Source of the DNA: Ophiura sarsii
Taxonomy: Eukaryota; Echinodermata; Ophiuroidea; Amphilepidida; Ophiuridae
NCBI GenBank assembly: GCA_035610835.1
Contig: CM069444.1
Coordinates: 2,176,875-2,240,874 of the forward strand
Direction: 5' to 3'
DNA length: 64,000 nt
Each line of letters opens with the position of its first letter. The first letter of the stretch is position 1. The position numbers were made by a program, and so were the translations under genes. Below the pieces are notes generated by a model. The model searched no databases and was not told where the DNA came from. It saw nothing but the letters and a program-made list of their open reading frames with translations. This document shows, in pieces, positions 23,870-34,676 of the stretch.

Positions 23870-24284
23870 TATAAACTAAACTATTCACAAAACCATATAG
23901 TAGTGAACGGTAAATCATGAAAATGCTCGCAGTGAACCGTGGAACATGATAACGATTCGCTAATATTGGCCCGGCTGTCTGAGGCCGGGCGTAGCCGGGG
24001 CGTACACTATGCCCCGGCTATAGGGGCCGGGACCGTACGCCGTCGTACACTTTGTCCCGGCTATGGGGGGCCGGGACCGTACGCCGGCGTACACTTTGTC
24101 CCGGACATGGGGGGCTGGGACTGTAGCGGGGGCGTACAAAAAGTGGTGGCCCGCCCTGCGGGGACCGTACACGACTGTAGCCGGGACGTCACATCGGCAA
24201 TTTGTACGTCCCGGCCCTAATCCCCGCTATCCCCGGGTCCCCCGGGGCCGGGGCTGCAATTGATAAGTGCATAATAATAATATT

Positions 24285-24560
24285 AATCAGTATTTATATA
24301 GCGCCTTTTCCAAATGGCTCAAAGCGCTGTAATTTCGCTGCTGGTGAATCATCAGAATCAGGTCGCATCAACTAGGGTGCTGCCAATTTCTAGCGCAAAC
24401 CTATCCGCACTTAGATTGTAACATCCACCATTATTCAATGCAGCTCGCCAAATACCATTGGGTCAAGGAAGTTTTTGATAACCGAAACAACTGCGAGAGC
24501 GTGCATGGATCGTGATAAACCAAATGCACATAAAGCCCGGTCGTGCCCAGAATTGAACCC
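24285..24560 (-). mobile_element. Possible tRNA-derived SINE
   Basis: The minus strand has GGGTTCAATTCTGGGC, like a B box, and the element ends at the far side in GGCGCTATATAAATACTG and an ATTATTATT tail. The A box is not clear. Confidence 0.35.
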
Positions 24561-24904
24561 AAATTTACACATATCCTGTCCTGTCTCTTCTTTGTAGTAC
24601 TTTTAAGAAACTTTCATATTTATCATGAAATTATCAGGTTGACCAATATACTTCGAGCTGTGCTCATTTGGGTTTTCCCCACCTATGTTTTCTAATAATT
24701 TGCTTGTATGATGTATTATATACTATGGTGAAAATAAAACTGAAACTGAAACTGATGTACAAAATAGGTTGGTCAGAATGGAATATACTGAGAACTATTG
24801 TCCTTTGTGGTATAAGTACACCTCTTTGTGTAGCAATATTCTACATGTACATGTATCCTTCCTTCATCAACCATTGGGATGAGCTCCCTCACCTGTCATC
24901 ATCA

Positions 24905-25474
24905 CAATTAATTTCCACCAGACATTGACCCTATTGCGCTCTTAGCAAGGTTGCAAATAAATTGACGGCATTGGGCAGATCTACTGTGTACAAATCACAA
25001 GTCCGTAGTGTAATGGAGTATGCTTCACTAGGCTGGTCTAGCTCTTCACCTACTATCCTAAGCCAGCTTGACAACATCCAACGGAAGGCACTCAAGATCA
25101 TTGGAGCTAATGACGCTACTGGTCTATCGCATCTCAGCATCACAAGCCTACTTCACCGGCGACAGGTAGCAGCAGCCACGGTCTTGTACAAAATGCATAC
25201 CAACCACTGCCCACAAGACTTAGCAGCACTGCTCCCCACACCATATGTTCATCGTCGTGCTACGCGTTCAAGTGTTGCAATGCCAGATCATGCCCTTTCA
25301 CTGCCACCTGCCAGAACTTGCTGCTTAGACAGAAGCTTCATCCATACAGCTGTTCTACTGTGGAACAGTCTTCCAGTCAATGTTGTTGGCAACATCCAAG
25401 AGGAAGGACTGCAATCTTTTAAATGTCGTGTTAACAGACACTTTCTCTCCAACTCTTCAGAGTATGTTGGCTAA
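24905..25474 (+). pseudogene. Non-LTR reverse-transcriptase C-terminal fragment
   Basis: Encodes YKSQVRSVMEYASLGWSSSS, LDNIQRKALKIIGANDATGL and HTAVLLWNSLPVNVVGNIQ, the thumb and C-terminal region of jockey/CR1-group proteins, ending in TAA. Motifs A-C are missing, so this is a 5'-truncated copy. It is followed by its 3' untranslated tail, found again at 58573-59226. Confidence 0.8.
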
Positions 25475-25790
25475 GCTCTCTCGATGTATCAATGACCTCC
25501 AGATATTATGTTCATCTTATTTTTTGATGTTATTCTCTATATTTGGGTGTTTGTCCTATTCCTGTCCCACGCCACATTCATTGGCTTTTTTACTAGCCCA
25601 ATTGTGTTTACTTGTATTTTGATTAATTTCTGAGTTGCAGTGAACCAATTTATTGGCCCATCAGAGCTCTCTGTTGAGAGTTACCCGTTTGATTTGTAAT
25701 CACTCAGTTCATTAACGTTGTTAATGTCTGTTGGGCTATTGTTCACATTTGCTCTTTATATACAAAAAAAAGAAAAAAAGAAGACCGCAC
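25475..25790 (+). mobile_element. 3' untranslated tail of the non-LTR element, A-rich end
   Basis: Matches 58573-59226 (TTCATTGGCTTTTTTACTAG, CTCTCTGTTGAGAGTTACCC) and ends in AAAAAAAAGAAAAAAAG. Being uninterrupted, it is the empty-site reference for the MITE inside the other copy. Confidence 0.75.
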
Positions 25791-26035
25791 CCACCCCATC
25801 CTATCAGGTATCAGCGATACATGTAAGCATTATGCAAGGAGATTTAGAAAAGAAGAAAAAAATATTCATCTGCCCGCCCGCCGGGGTGATCCACCTAGTC
25901 GATGAGTCATCACTATTTATTCAACCATTAGATCGTGTACTTCATGACGTGACCAATTTACTCAGCCGTAGTCCTCATAACCGTGTGTTATAATTTATAA
26001 ATAACAGCCTGGAAATTGTTCAAAGTGTTATAATG

Positions 26036-27155
26036 TTTTGTAAACCCTAACCCCCCTGAGTGCTGAAAATGCTAATCCTAAGTCCCTCTCCAAACGCATG
26101 CGCCGTCGGTTTTCGATGACGTAGTCAACCGAGCCTATATAGTGAGCGCAGTATACTGCACGAATGTGTAGCTGAGGGCCGTGGCTTAGTGGGTGGGACG
26201 TGGGGCTTGAGAACGGAGGGTCCCCGGATCGAATCCCGGCAGGTTCCCGGAGATTTAGTTGCCTTTTTTTCCTCAAAATTGTGATCCCGGTCAAAAACCG
26301 TAAACCGGAGTTAGGGTTATGGTAACATTTTTTTCTTTTTTTTTCTTCTATTAAACCTAACCCCCCTGAGTGCTAAGAAAAGCTAATCCTAAGTCCCTCT
26401 CCAAACGCATGCGCCGTCGGTTTTCGATGACGTAGTTAACCGAGCCTATATAATGAGCGCAGTAACTGCACGAATGTGTAGCTGAGGGCCGTGGCTCAGG
26501 GTTGTAGCTAGCCACATTTTAGTGCCGGCTAAAATCTCACACATTTATCGCCACGCTCTGGCATTCTCAGCCATTTTGTGGTATTTGATGTAAATTTACT
26601 CAATTTTGAGTCTTAGAGCTGGTTAATTTGCCTGAAAATTGCTGTGAGTGCCGGTTGTTTAGCCTTAGTGCCGGTCGCTACCGACCGGCACCGACCAGTG
26701 TAGCTACATCCCTGCCGTGGCTTATTGGGTGGGACGTGGGGCTTGAGAATGGAGGATCTCCCCTGATCGAATCCCGGCAGGTTCCCGGAGATTTAGTTTG
26801 TGGTTTTTTCCTCGAAAAACGTGATCCCGATCAAAAAACCTAAACAGGGGTTAGGGTTATGGTAACATTTTTTTGTTTTTTTTGTTCTATTAACCCTAAC
26901 CCCCCTGAGTGCTAAAAAATGCTAATCCTAAGTCCCTCATCAACATATGCGCCGTCGGTTTTCGATGACGTAGTCAACCGAAGCTATATAGTGAGCGCAG
27001 TTTACTGCACGAATATGTAGCTGAGGGCTGTGGCTTAGTGGGTGGGGCTTGAGAACGGAGGGTCCCCGGATCGAATCCCTGCAGGTTTCCAGAGATTTAG
27101 TTGGCGTTTTTTCCTCGAAAATCGTGATCCCGGTCAAAAACCCTAAACCGGGGTT
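26036..27155 (+). mobile_element. Three tandem tRNA-like SINE units with TTAGGG-like ends
   Basis: Units start near 26044, 26354 and 26891. Each begins CCTAACCCCCCTGAGTGCT and ends GGGTTAGGGTTATGG plus a T-rich run, so the ends are inverted and telomere-like. In unit 1 an A box, TGGCTTAGTGG (26182-26192), and a B box, GGATCGAATCC (26226-26236), have tRNA-like spacing. The second unit is split by a hAT MITE. Frames across the units are not genes. Confidence 0.75.
26497..26714. mobile_element. hAT-type MITE inside SINE unit 2
   Basis: Ends CAGGGTTGTAGCTA and GTAGCTACATCCCTG are inverted, with CCGTGGCT duplicated on both sides (26489-26496, 26715-26722). Unit 1 shows the empty site with a single CCGTGGCT. 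Confidence 0.9.
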
Positions 27156-27199
27156 ATTAATGTGTTACTGTTATGTGAGATATATGCATACAAATTATG

Positions 27200-28490
27200 T
27201 ATATCAGCAATTATGATGAATACTGCCCTCTGTTAACATTGATGACATAGGTCGCTAGATGACGGTACTGTAAAACAACTTAATTTCATGGCCACCTAAT
27301 ATTATCGAATTAGCAGTTAGTCAATTTTTTGCAGCAATAGGGGCACATCCCTATGATCTCATATCCACTAAATACACCCCCCCCCCCCCCCCCCCCGGTT
27401 GTTTTTACAGTATTGTTCAGAAGAGAAGACCTTGAAAGTTGGGAAAGGTTTCTGAAAAAGATTTTGTATTATGGTAAAACTAACAGCCCTGTGGAAAGTG
27501 TTAAAAATTGATCCAGTGTGGGTATGATGAAGTCTGCCCTCTCTTGATCTTGTATGTCATAATAGGTTGGTTGTAAGGCTATGTCATGGTTTAGCTTGGG
27601 GTAGGGTAACTTGGAATGTGATCGCTAATAAGAATATAATTATTTTCCTAGAAGATCTTTTAAAATTTGATCTGCCCTGCTGTTGAGGAGTTCTGTTTTG
27701 TCCTAGTCTCTTACTCCAATATACTATTGGTTTGGGAGGACATGTAACTATCTAGGCCTATGTACTTTTAAACACTGTCTAGTCTGTCTTCTAATAAATG
27801 CCGACTTGAAATGCCAAGTAGGGCAGTCTCCCAGGCATTGGCCATACAGGTATGTGCGGCTGTCAAGACCCCCTTTTCACGCCTTTCGGCCGCTCCGTAA
27901 GACCCCTTTTTCATCCACTGGCAGTTCCATAAGACCCCCCAATTCAACCAAAAATCATAAAATGTGTGAAAATCTTATGAATTTGAGTTATGTAGCCTCA
28001 AATGTTGCCTACATTCAGTTCATAAGGCAACATTTTGCCTAAAATTCAGTTTATAAGACACAATTTTGTATAAGAATTCTGTTCTCTAAGACCCCAATTT
28101 CGGCGACCGTTCAGTAATTCAGTAAGCCCCTGTTTTGGTGCCCGTTCAGTTCGGTAAGTCCCTGTTTTCAGACTGCCCAGCCGAACACCCCTAGCCTCTT
28201 CACTATTCGAATACTCCCCCCCCCCCCAAACCCCCAACCCCCCCAACCCCGGGCAGTCTCAGGCTAATTAACAGGATGAATAGTGTTTGATAAGGATGGC
28301 AATTATCAAGCAATACTCATTTTTAGCAAATTAAATGTTCACAGATTTGATTCCAAACTTATAACGTAAGAACGTAGAGCAGCAACAGAAGTATAAAGTT
28401 GCTGAAAAAACAACCTTGGCGTAATTGTTTGCAATATAAATGATTCAATTGTTGTATTGGCTCGCCCATTATAATTGCATGATCCCAACA
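27200..28490. other. No gene; MITE fragments and poly-C tracts
   Basis: Contains TACTGTAAAACAACTTAATT (MITE end, also at TRPM intron 1), a 23-base C run at 27378-27400, a CACTTTCC-family right end at 27420-27511 (CTGTGGAAAGTGTTAA), and a patch of AAGACCCC/GGGCAGTCTC repeats at 27820-28260. Confidence 0.55.
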
Positions 28491-28497
28491 CTGAACA

Positions 28498-29598
28498 TTT
28501 AATGCCAACTTAAAATGATGCAATGATCTCTCAACTGTATTTGCATGGACAATTTACAATCCAGTAATGTTCACGCATGTCACACATCATAACAGGTGGA
28601 TGAAATGGAAAATCTCTAACGTTTTTTAACATTGAAACAAAAATGAGTATAAAGACCACAAAACAGTTATTTTACTAACATACAGTTTTGTTTTAATTTT
28701 GGCTGAAAGCAAAAAATTCAGCATGTAAACTTTTTTAACTTTAGAGTTAGGCCTATGAAAATGTGATTTCCTGTTCGGTGTAATAGTAGTAATAAGTATG
28801 TGAAGGTTTGTGAAGTAAATTAATTATGAGTTACAGAGAGTGCTGAGTTTAAAAGTATAAAAAGATTCCTTGTGTATGGAAGCAAACTTTTTTTCATTTT
28901 TTTTCAGGCTTTTCACTTTGTGTGATGTGCGAATTGTTGCTATTTGACAACACTCATTAAATCAGTATTGTGTTGAATTCAACTCAAAGTTCCTGACTAA
29001 TATACTCACATTAATCATGTTGTCCTTTTAGACACATCTCAACATATATTTTTACACTGTTGTTAAACCTGTAATTCATAGCCTTATTGGGCTAATTGCT
29101 CAAGCTAGAATTGGGCTACTTTTCCGACAGTGTTGGGACAATTTGTCTTATATGGATGGAAAAAAACTACTACTTTGTTGATACTGATGTTAGCATAAAG
29201 CTGAAGCCACATTTTGTAGACATATTGGGCTAATTTGTAACTTTAAAACAAAATGCACTGGGCAAAACATAGATTTTAGAAAGTGGTGGCATGGCAAATT
29301 GGGCCACTTTTTTGGACAAATGGATTTGTTGCAAAAATTACTACTATACTAGATTGTTCTACTTGAACTATTTAGTTTTAGCATGAACGTAACAGACCAT
29401 TTCTTTCATGGTTTTAGCAAAACTGGTGTTCACATAGTGTCTGTGTTGACATTAATACGGTATATTACATCATGGATTATCAGCCATTACAGGATTTTGC
29501 CATACATGTACCTAAAGACCGTACTCACCACCATCCGGTAGGTTAATTTTTACCTTGAAAAACTTAATCAGCAGATATGATGCATGCAGTTTGCTGCT

Positions 29599-29631
<33 letters not shown>

Positions 29632-29668
29632 ATTGTTGTGGTTGTTGTTGTTGTTGTTTTGTTGTTGT
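28498..29668. repeat. Duplicated ~1 kb block, copy 2, ending in (TTG)n
   Basis: Same order and orientation as 18430-19383. It lacks the TTAA MITE half but has its own extra DNA at 28620-28950. The TTG tract runs 29598-29668. Either a segmental duplication or two copies of an undescribed dispersed repeat. Confidence 0.75.
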
Positions 29669-29757
29669 TGACAGGGTATGTACCGCTGGGAGGTTTGAAA
29701 TCATGACCCACTTTTAGGGGTGTTTTACCTTTCAAATGGCTGATTTGACTGGTTTTT

Positions 29758-29810
29758 GTCTCGCCTGAACTTGTTCAGAAAGAGACTTAGTGGCCACTTT
29801 TTTGTCTGTA

Positions 29811-29843
<33 letters not shown>

Positions 29844-32161
29844 GGCTGTCTGTCCGACCTAAGAGACAAGAAATCTGGAGATCCGTAAGGCCTATCTTGA
29901 TGGGACTTGGTGTAGGGAAGGGGGGTGGTGCGTTCTGTTGCTGATTGAATTTTCAAGGTCATTGGAGGTCATTCAAGGTCATCGGGGTCAAATATGTTTA
30001 AAACTTTTGTGACGCGTTGTAACGCGATATCTAGAGATCCGTAAGGCCTATCTTGATGGGACTTGATGTCAGGGAAGGGGGTGGTGTGTTCTTTTGCTGA
30101 TTAGATTTGCAAGGTCATTCAAGGTTATCGGGGTCAAATATGGGGTCAAATAGATCCATAAGGCCTATATTGATGAGATTTGGTGGAGGGAAGGAGAGTG
30201 GTGTGTTCTTTTTGCTGAATAAATTTTCAAGGTCATCAGAGGTCATTCAAGGTCACCGGGGGTCAAATAAGATCCGTAAGGCCTATCTTGATTGGCTTTG
30301 GTGGAGGGAAGAGGGATGGTGTGTTCTTTTTGTTGATTAATTTTTTGAGGTCATCAGAGGTCATCTGGGGTCAAATAAGATCCGTAAGGCCTATCTTGAT
30401 GTGATTTGGTGGATGGAAGGGGGTTGGTGTGTTCATTTTGCTGATTAAATTTTCAAGGTCATCGGAGGTCATCTGGGGTCAAATAAGATCCGTAAGGCAT
30501 ATCTTGATAGGATTTGGTGGACGGAAGAGGGATGGTGTGTTCTTTTTGCTGATTGATTTTTCGAGGTCATCTGAGGTCATCTGGGGTCAAATAAGAGCCG
30601 CAAGGTCTATCTTGATGTGATTTGGTGGAGGGAAGGGGGTTGGTGTGTTTTTTTTGCTGATTAAATTTGTCAAGGTCATCAGAGGTCATTCAAGGTCAAA
30701 TAAGATCCGTAAGGCCTCTCTTGATGGGATTTGGTGGAAGGAAGCTGGATGGTGTGTTCTTTTTGCTGATTAATTTTACGAGGTCATTCAAGGTCATCTG
30801 GGGTCAAATAAGATCCGTAAGGCCTATCTTGATTATATTTGGTGGAGAGACGGGGTGTGGTGTGTTCTTTTTGCTGATTAATTTTTCAAGGTCATTCAAG
30901 GTCATCTGGGGTCAAATAAGATCCGTAAGGCCTATCTTGATGGGATTTGGTGGAGGGAAGGGGGATGCATATCAAAACGTTTTGGGCTATAGGGACCCTA
31001 TTGGAATTGAAGAAAATGCATCAGTCATGCTCTATGCACACATGAGACAATGCATGCTATATACTGTCCCGTATCTCTGTGTAGAGGTTATTTGCACAAA
31101 GGCCACTTGAGTGTTTAGTCTCACGTGCAGTCTGTGCAGCTCGTATTGTTCCACTACTGTACGTTGTATCATGTGCGTGGACCGTGACAAAGACTACGCG
31201 GCACAGGTTCATGAACTGAAAAATCTCACAAATAAATTCACTCGGCCAAGGATGTGATGGTCTTCCATCATGAATTTGCGTGGGGTAACATTGACCAATC
31301 AAAACGAGTCAAATATGGTTAAAAAGATAAATTTACATAGAAAATACACTCTCTCAAATTAAGAATTAAAAGAGGGCGGTATGCCAAATTCTTTAACAGT
31401 AATACAGCTCTGTCGCCAAAACCGTTGATTGTTCACAGAGAAATAACAGTAATTTGACTACTTTAAAAAATCATTTGCAATGGTAAATCATAATGAAATT
31501 GTAGTTTGTTGGCTTTACTAGAAGGAACATAGTCTTCCTCGTATTATACTAGTCAAACTAGGCAACATATGTGGTACTTTTAGCAGAATGGAGATGGATG
31601 TGGAAAAAAAACGTGGTTTTCACGTCATTCTCCATAGAATATTTTTTGCTAAATAAAACAAGAACTGTTCAGTGACCCAAACGTTTTCATATGGTGTGTT
31701 CTTTTTGCTGATTAAATTTTCAAGGTCATCAGAGGTCATTTAAGGTCAAATATGGGGTCAAATAGATAAGTAGGGCCTATCTTGATGGGACTTGGTGGAG
31801 GGAAAGGGGGGTGTATTCTTTTTGTTGATTAAATTTTCAAGGTCATTGGAGGTCATTGAAGATCGTCTGGGGTCCCCCTAAAATGTCTTGCCTCCTTTTG
31901 CCCCCCCCCCCCCCCCCCACCCCAAATTATGGTATAGTCCAAAGGGGGTGGGGTACCATCTATCTCAACTTTGAAGGGCCATAAAGCGGAAACGATTCGT
32001 TTGTGTTCCGCAAATTTTTTAGTACTGGGTAACATTTGAGCATCCCTTAAGGTATTACATCCCTTGCATTAACTACAATGCATACCTCTGTGACAGTGCT
32101 ACATTGTATCATATGTTTCATCATCATTTCTTTCAAGTCACTTTTGATGAACAGGCGAGAC
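29758..32161. repeat. GGTCA-rich tandem array bounded by GTCTCGCCTG inverted ends
   Basis: Starts GTCTCGCCTGAACTTGTTCA and ends TGAACAGGCGAGAC. After a TCTG microsatellite come about ten units of roughly 120 bases with GATCCGTAAGGCCTATCTTG, TTTGGTGGAGGGAAGG and AAGGTCATCAGAGGTCATTC. Long frames (up to 147 codons) across it are periodic artefacts. The array is interrupted by another element at 30968-31690. Confidence 0.8.
30968..31690. mobile_element. Insertion splitting the GGTCA array
   Basis: The array unit GGGGATGGTGTGTTC is cut after GGGGATG, and the array resumes with ATGGTGTGTTC. The insert ends CATATCAAAACGTTTTGGG and CCCAAACGTTTTCAT are inverted, with ATG on both sides. No coding capacity; class unknown. 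Confidence 0.6.
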
Positions 32162-32205
32162 ACGCCGTTCGAGAACCGCCTTGTTAATGTTGTTGTTGTT
32201 GTTTA

Positions 32206-33480
32206 TTTATTTTATTAAGGACCCATGTTTTTATTGCGATTTTGGACAGGTGTTTAGTTTTATTGCGATTTGGAATCTGTTTAGTCAGCACAAGCACCAT
32301 CCCATTGCAAAAAAAAGAAAACAAAGGAGAAGAAGAAAAGAAAAGAAAAAGAAAAGATAAAGAAAAGGAAAAGAAAAAGAAAAAAGAAAAGGTTGAACGG
32401 ATTGCAAGTGTACTATGTGTTCTAAAACCTTATTACATGTGTAAGGCATATGTGTTTAGTGGCGTAACCAGAGGGGGAGGCGATGGGGCGATCACCCCAC
32501 CCAATATTGACTGTCTGTTTGTAGAGATTGGCACTGTCGGTTTATTTGACAAGAGGAATCATGGAATTATGATGGTCAAAAGTACAGGAACAGAAAAAAA
32601 ATCACGTGCTGCGTGCGCATGTGTCCAAAAAATGGAATATTTGTGATTTTTTGGATTAGAAGCTTGTTTAAAGCAGAAATGTACTCAATCATATAGCACA
32701 AATAAATGTTAAGTCGAAAATTTTAGAGCGCTACGGGCGCATGCCTTTTGTAGGAAAAATCATGTCTATGAGCACATGTTATTTGTTCAAAAAGCGTAAC
32801 ATCGGAGAACACATCCATCCAAAGTTTTCCGATCAATTTGTAGTGTATGAGGCATGGAAGTCGGTCCATGAGATCCAAAATCATGGTCGGAAAATAAATA
32901 AATAACGAACCAAAAACCTAAAAATGCTGCATAAAATAGCTTCATCGTGATGACAATTTCTTTTTAAAAAAGCTCCCATTCGCCGTTACCCCGCGAAACA
33001 GTATTACAATATTACACTGTTAACCATTTATACTTATACTTAAATCAAGAAAATATCAGTATATGCACAACTTCTTTCTCCCATAACGAATTAGCTGTCT
33101 AACTTTGATAAAAAGCCAATATTGATAGGGAATGAAGTGATGGCTTTTCAATAAAATATCGGTCAAAAGTACACACCAAATCACACCAAATGGGTTTGAA
33201 AATTGATTTTTTTTTCTTCTAACGATGAGGGGGGCACATCCCCCCTCACACTCCCCTCTGTCTGCGCTAGCGTGGAAAAGCGGGTGCCTCACACATTCAT
33301 TAACAACAATTCGGTTACAATTTATTTTAACTTTTGGACGGGCAACATTTTGCCTCCCCCCTATAAAAATACTCTGCCACTGCCCCTGTGTCCTCCTAAC
33401 AATAGAAATGTTGGAATTTGAATTTAAAATTATTTATTAATTATAGTTTAAAATGGTCTGGAATGTCTAATTCAGACTAA
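32206..33480. other. No gene; GTGGCGTAACC-type repeat
   Basis: From 32456 a repeat begins GTGGCGTAACCAGAGGGGG. It shares AAGCTTGTTTA..GC and the GTCGAA..TTT..GCGCTACG blocks with the insert at 34220-34441. An A/G-rich tract (32311-32390) gives a spurious lysine-rich frame. Confidence 0.5.
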
Positions 33481-33778
33481 ACTCAAGCAATTTTTACCAC
33501 CACCAGATATAAAATGTAAAAAGATGAATCCAACGGAACCAGGAACAAAACACACCAAGGATCAGAAAATTTATACAAGAGGATATCTCGAAAATGTAAA
33601 AATGCTAAGAGTAAAAGCAAGATATACCAACCAACAGGGTGTGGGGAAACAGGTAATAACAAGGGAGAATAACGCGATAAAACAGATAAATAACAAAAAC
33701 AATAACACACGGAAATGCACTGGGACAAGCAATAACAATTGCTGTGCAATGAAACAACAAAGATATATGGTAACAATA

Positions 33779-33826
33779 AAGACCGACGTTTCAAGTGGAT
33801 ATACCACCCTTCATCAGGGACAAAAT
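33779..33826 (-). ncRNA. Candidate hammerhead ribozyme core of Penelope type
   Basis: On the minus strand the order is CTGATGA (33817-33811), a stem of GGGTGG / CCACTT with loop TATAT, then GAAAC (33792-33788) and GTC. These are the two conserved core boxes of a hammerhead with a plausible stem II. Penelope-like retroelements are known to carry such motifs in their terminal repeats. Stems I and III were not resolved by eye, and no Penelope reverse transcriptase is seen nearby. Confidence 0.5.
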
Positions 33827-34038
33827 ATAAAAACAAAAGTGTTAAGAACTATAAATAAGATAATGAACTAGACAAGTCCACCACTGTAATTATAGCACAA
33901 TGTCAGTAATAGATGTTGCCTACTAGACATCCAGGTTAACACCACCAGATGTTTTTTGCCCCCACCCCAACAATTGTGATACTGGTGCCGCCACTGTGCC
34001 CCCCATAAGGGTTGAGCACTTTTCCATTAGATGATTAG

Positions 34039-34543
34039 ATGACATATAATATACCAGTACCTAAAGTAAGTGAAAGAATCAAGAAGAGGCGACTACAGTT
34101 TGCTGGACACTGTGTCAGACATTCTGGGGATGTGGTATCAGATCCAGTTCTTTGGAAACCAGTTTATGGCAAAAGAAATGCTAGACGACTGATGTGGATA
34201 TCCTATGTCAGGACACTGGCGCGCGTCGCCAGAGGGGGGGGGGCACAAATAATGTGTCCACAAAATGCAACATTCTTAGCTACAAGCTTGTTTAGAGCCA
34301 AAATGTACCTCGATCGTGCCAAAAATAGGTGTAAAGTCGAACAATTTCGCTCGCTACGCGCGCATTTCTTGACTCACAAAAGTCTTGTCGGTTCATTTTC
34401 ATTTCTCGCCCCCCAATATGAATAACCTAGCTACGCCACTGTGTCAGGACACTGGACAAACACCTGCTGGGATGAAGACCTGCATGGAAGATAGGAGTGT
34501 CTGGAGAGCCATTGTTAATGTCCGACAGAAGTCGCCGGAGTGA
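34039..34543 (+). pseudogene. Retroelement C-terminal fragment split by an insertion
   Basis: Encodes RIKKRRLQFAGHCVRHSGD and LWKPVYGKRNARRLMW, then after a 222-base insert MKTCMEDRSVWRAIVNVRQK and a stop. The RRLQFAGHC...LW.P..G motif is the usual tail of many animal non-LTR reverse transcriptases. It is dead: no catalytic core, and split. Confidence 0.7.
34220..34441. mobile_element. Retroposed insert with 14-bp target duplication
   Basis: Flanked by TGTCAGGACACTGG at 34206-34219 and 34442-34455. On the minus strand it starts CAGTGGCGTAGCTAGG. A duplication of this length suggests LINE-style retroposition, not a hAT or TTAA element. Confidence 0.75.
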
Positions 34544-34596
34544 GTGAGTGAGTGATAATATGCATTTATCATTATATTTGTTTGTTTTGTTTTCAG

Positions 34597-34676
34597 AGTA
34601 ACACACATTGGATTAAGGATAACCTAAAGTTACGTTTTTGCAGTCAGTTCGTGTTGGACAAGAAGGCCGATGAAAG
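34597..34676 (+). CDS. TRPM: TRPM exon a
   Basis: 80 bases, acceptor TTTTGTTTTCAG, donor GTACTG. Encodes HWIKDNLKLRFCSQFVLDKK, the conserved first block of TRPM N-termini. At least one 5' exon is missing. A MITE begins three bases into the following intron. Confidence 0.88.

Larger units (their letters stand above)
22515..24271. mobile_element. 1.76 kb element with GC-rich inverted ends
   Basis: Left TGCACTTATCAATTGCAG and right CTGCAATTGATAAGTGCA are inverted and continue into CCGGCCCCGGGGGACCCGGG on both sides. Inside each arm are about twenty degenerate units of GCCGGGGCGTACA. The core (22930-23950) is AT-rich and holds a nested hAT element. Cysteine/Pro-rich frames across the GC arms are artefacts of the repeat. 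Confidence 0.75.

Noticed and set aside
23939..24263. Frames of 66-93 codons on both strands
   Set aside because: Same GC-rich tandem units in the right arm; no family resemblance.
26177..26250. A functional tRNA gene
   Set aside because: A and B boxes are present, but the region does not close into a good acceptor stem and it is repeated within SINE units.
30667..31110. 147-codon plus-strand frame
   Set aside because: Translation of the 120-base GGTCA tandem units; the protein repeats with the DNA period and then runs into an inserted element.
33524..33871. 115-codon Lys/Asn-rich frame
   Set aside because: Overlaps the candidate hammerhead region and a minus-strand frame of similar length; composition follows the AT-rich DNA and no motif is seen.
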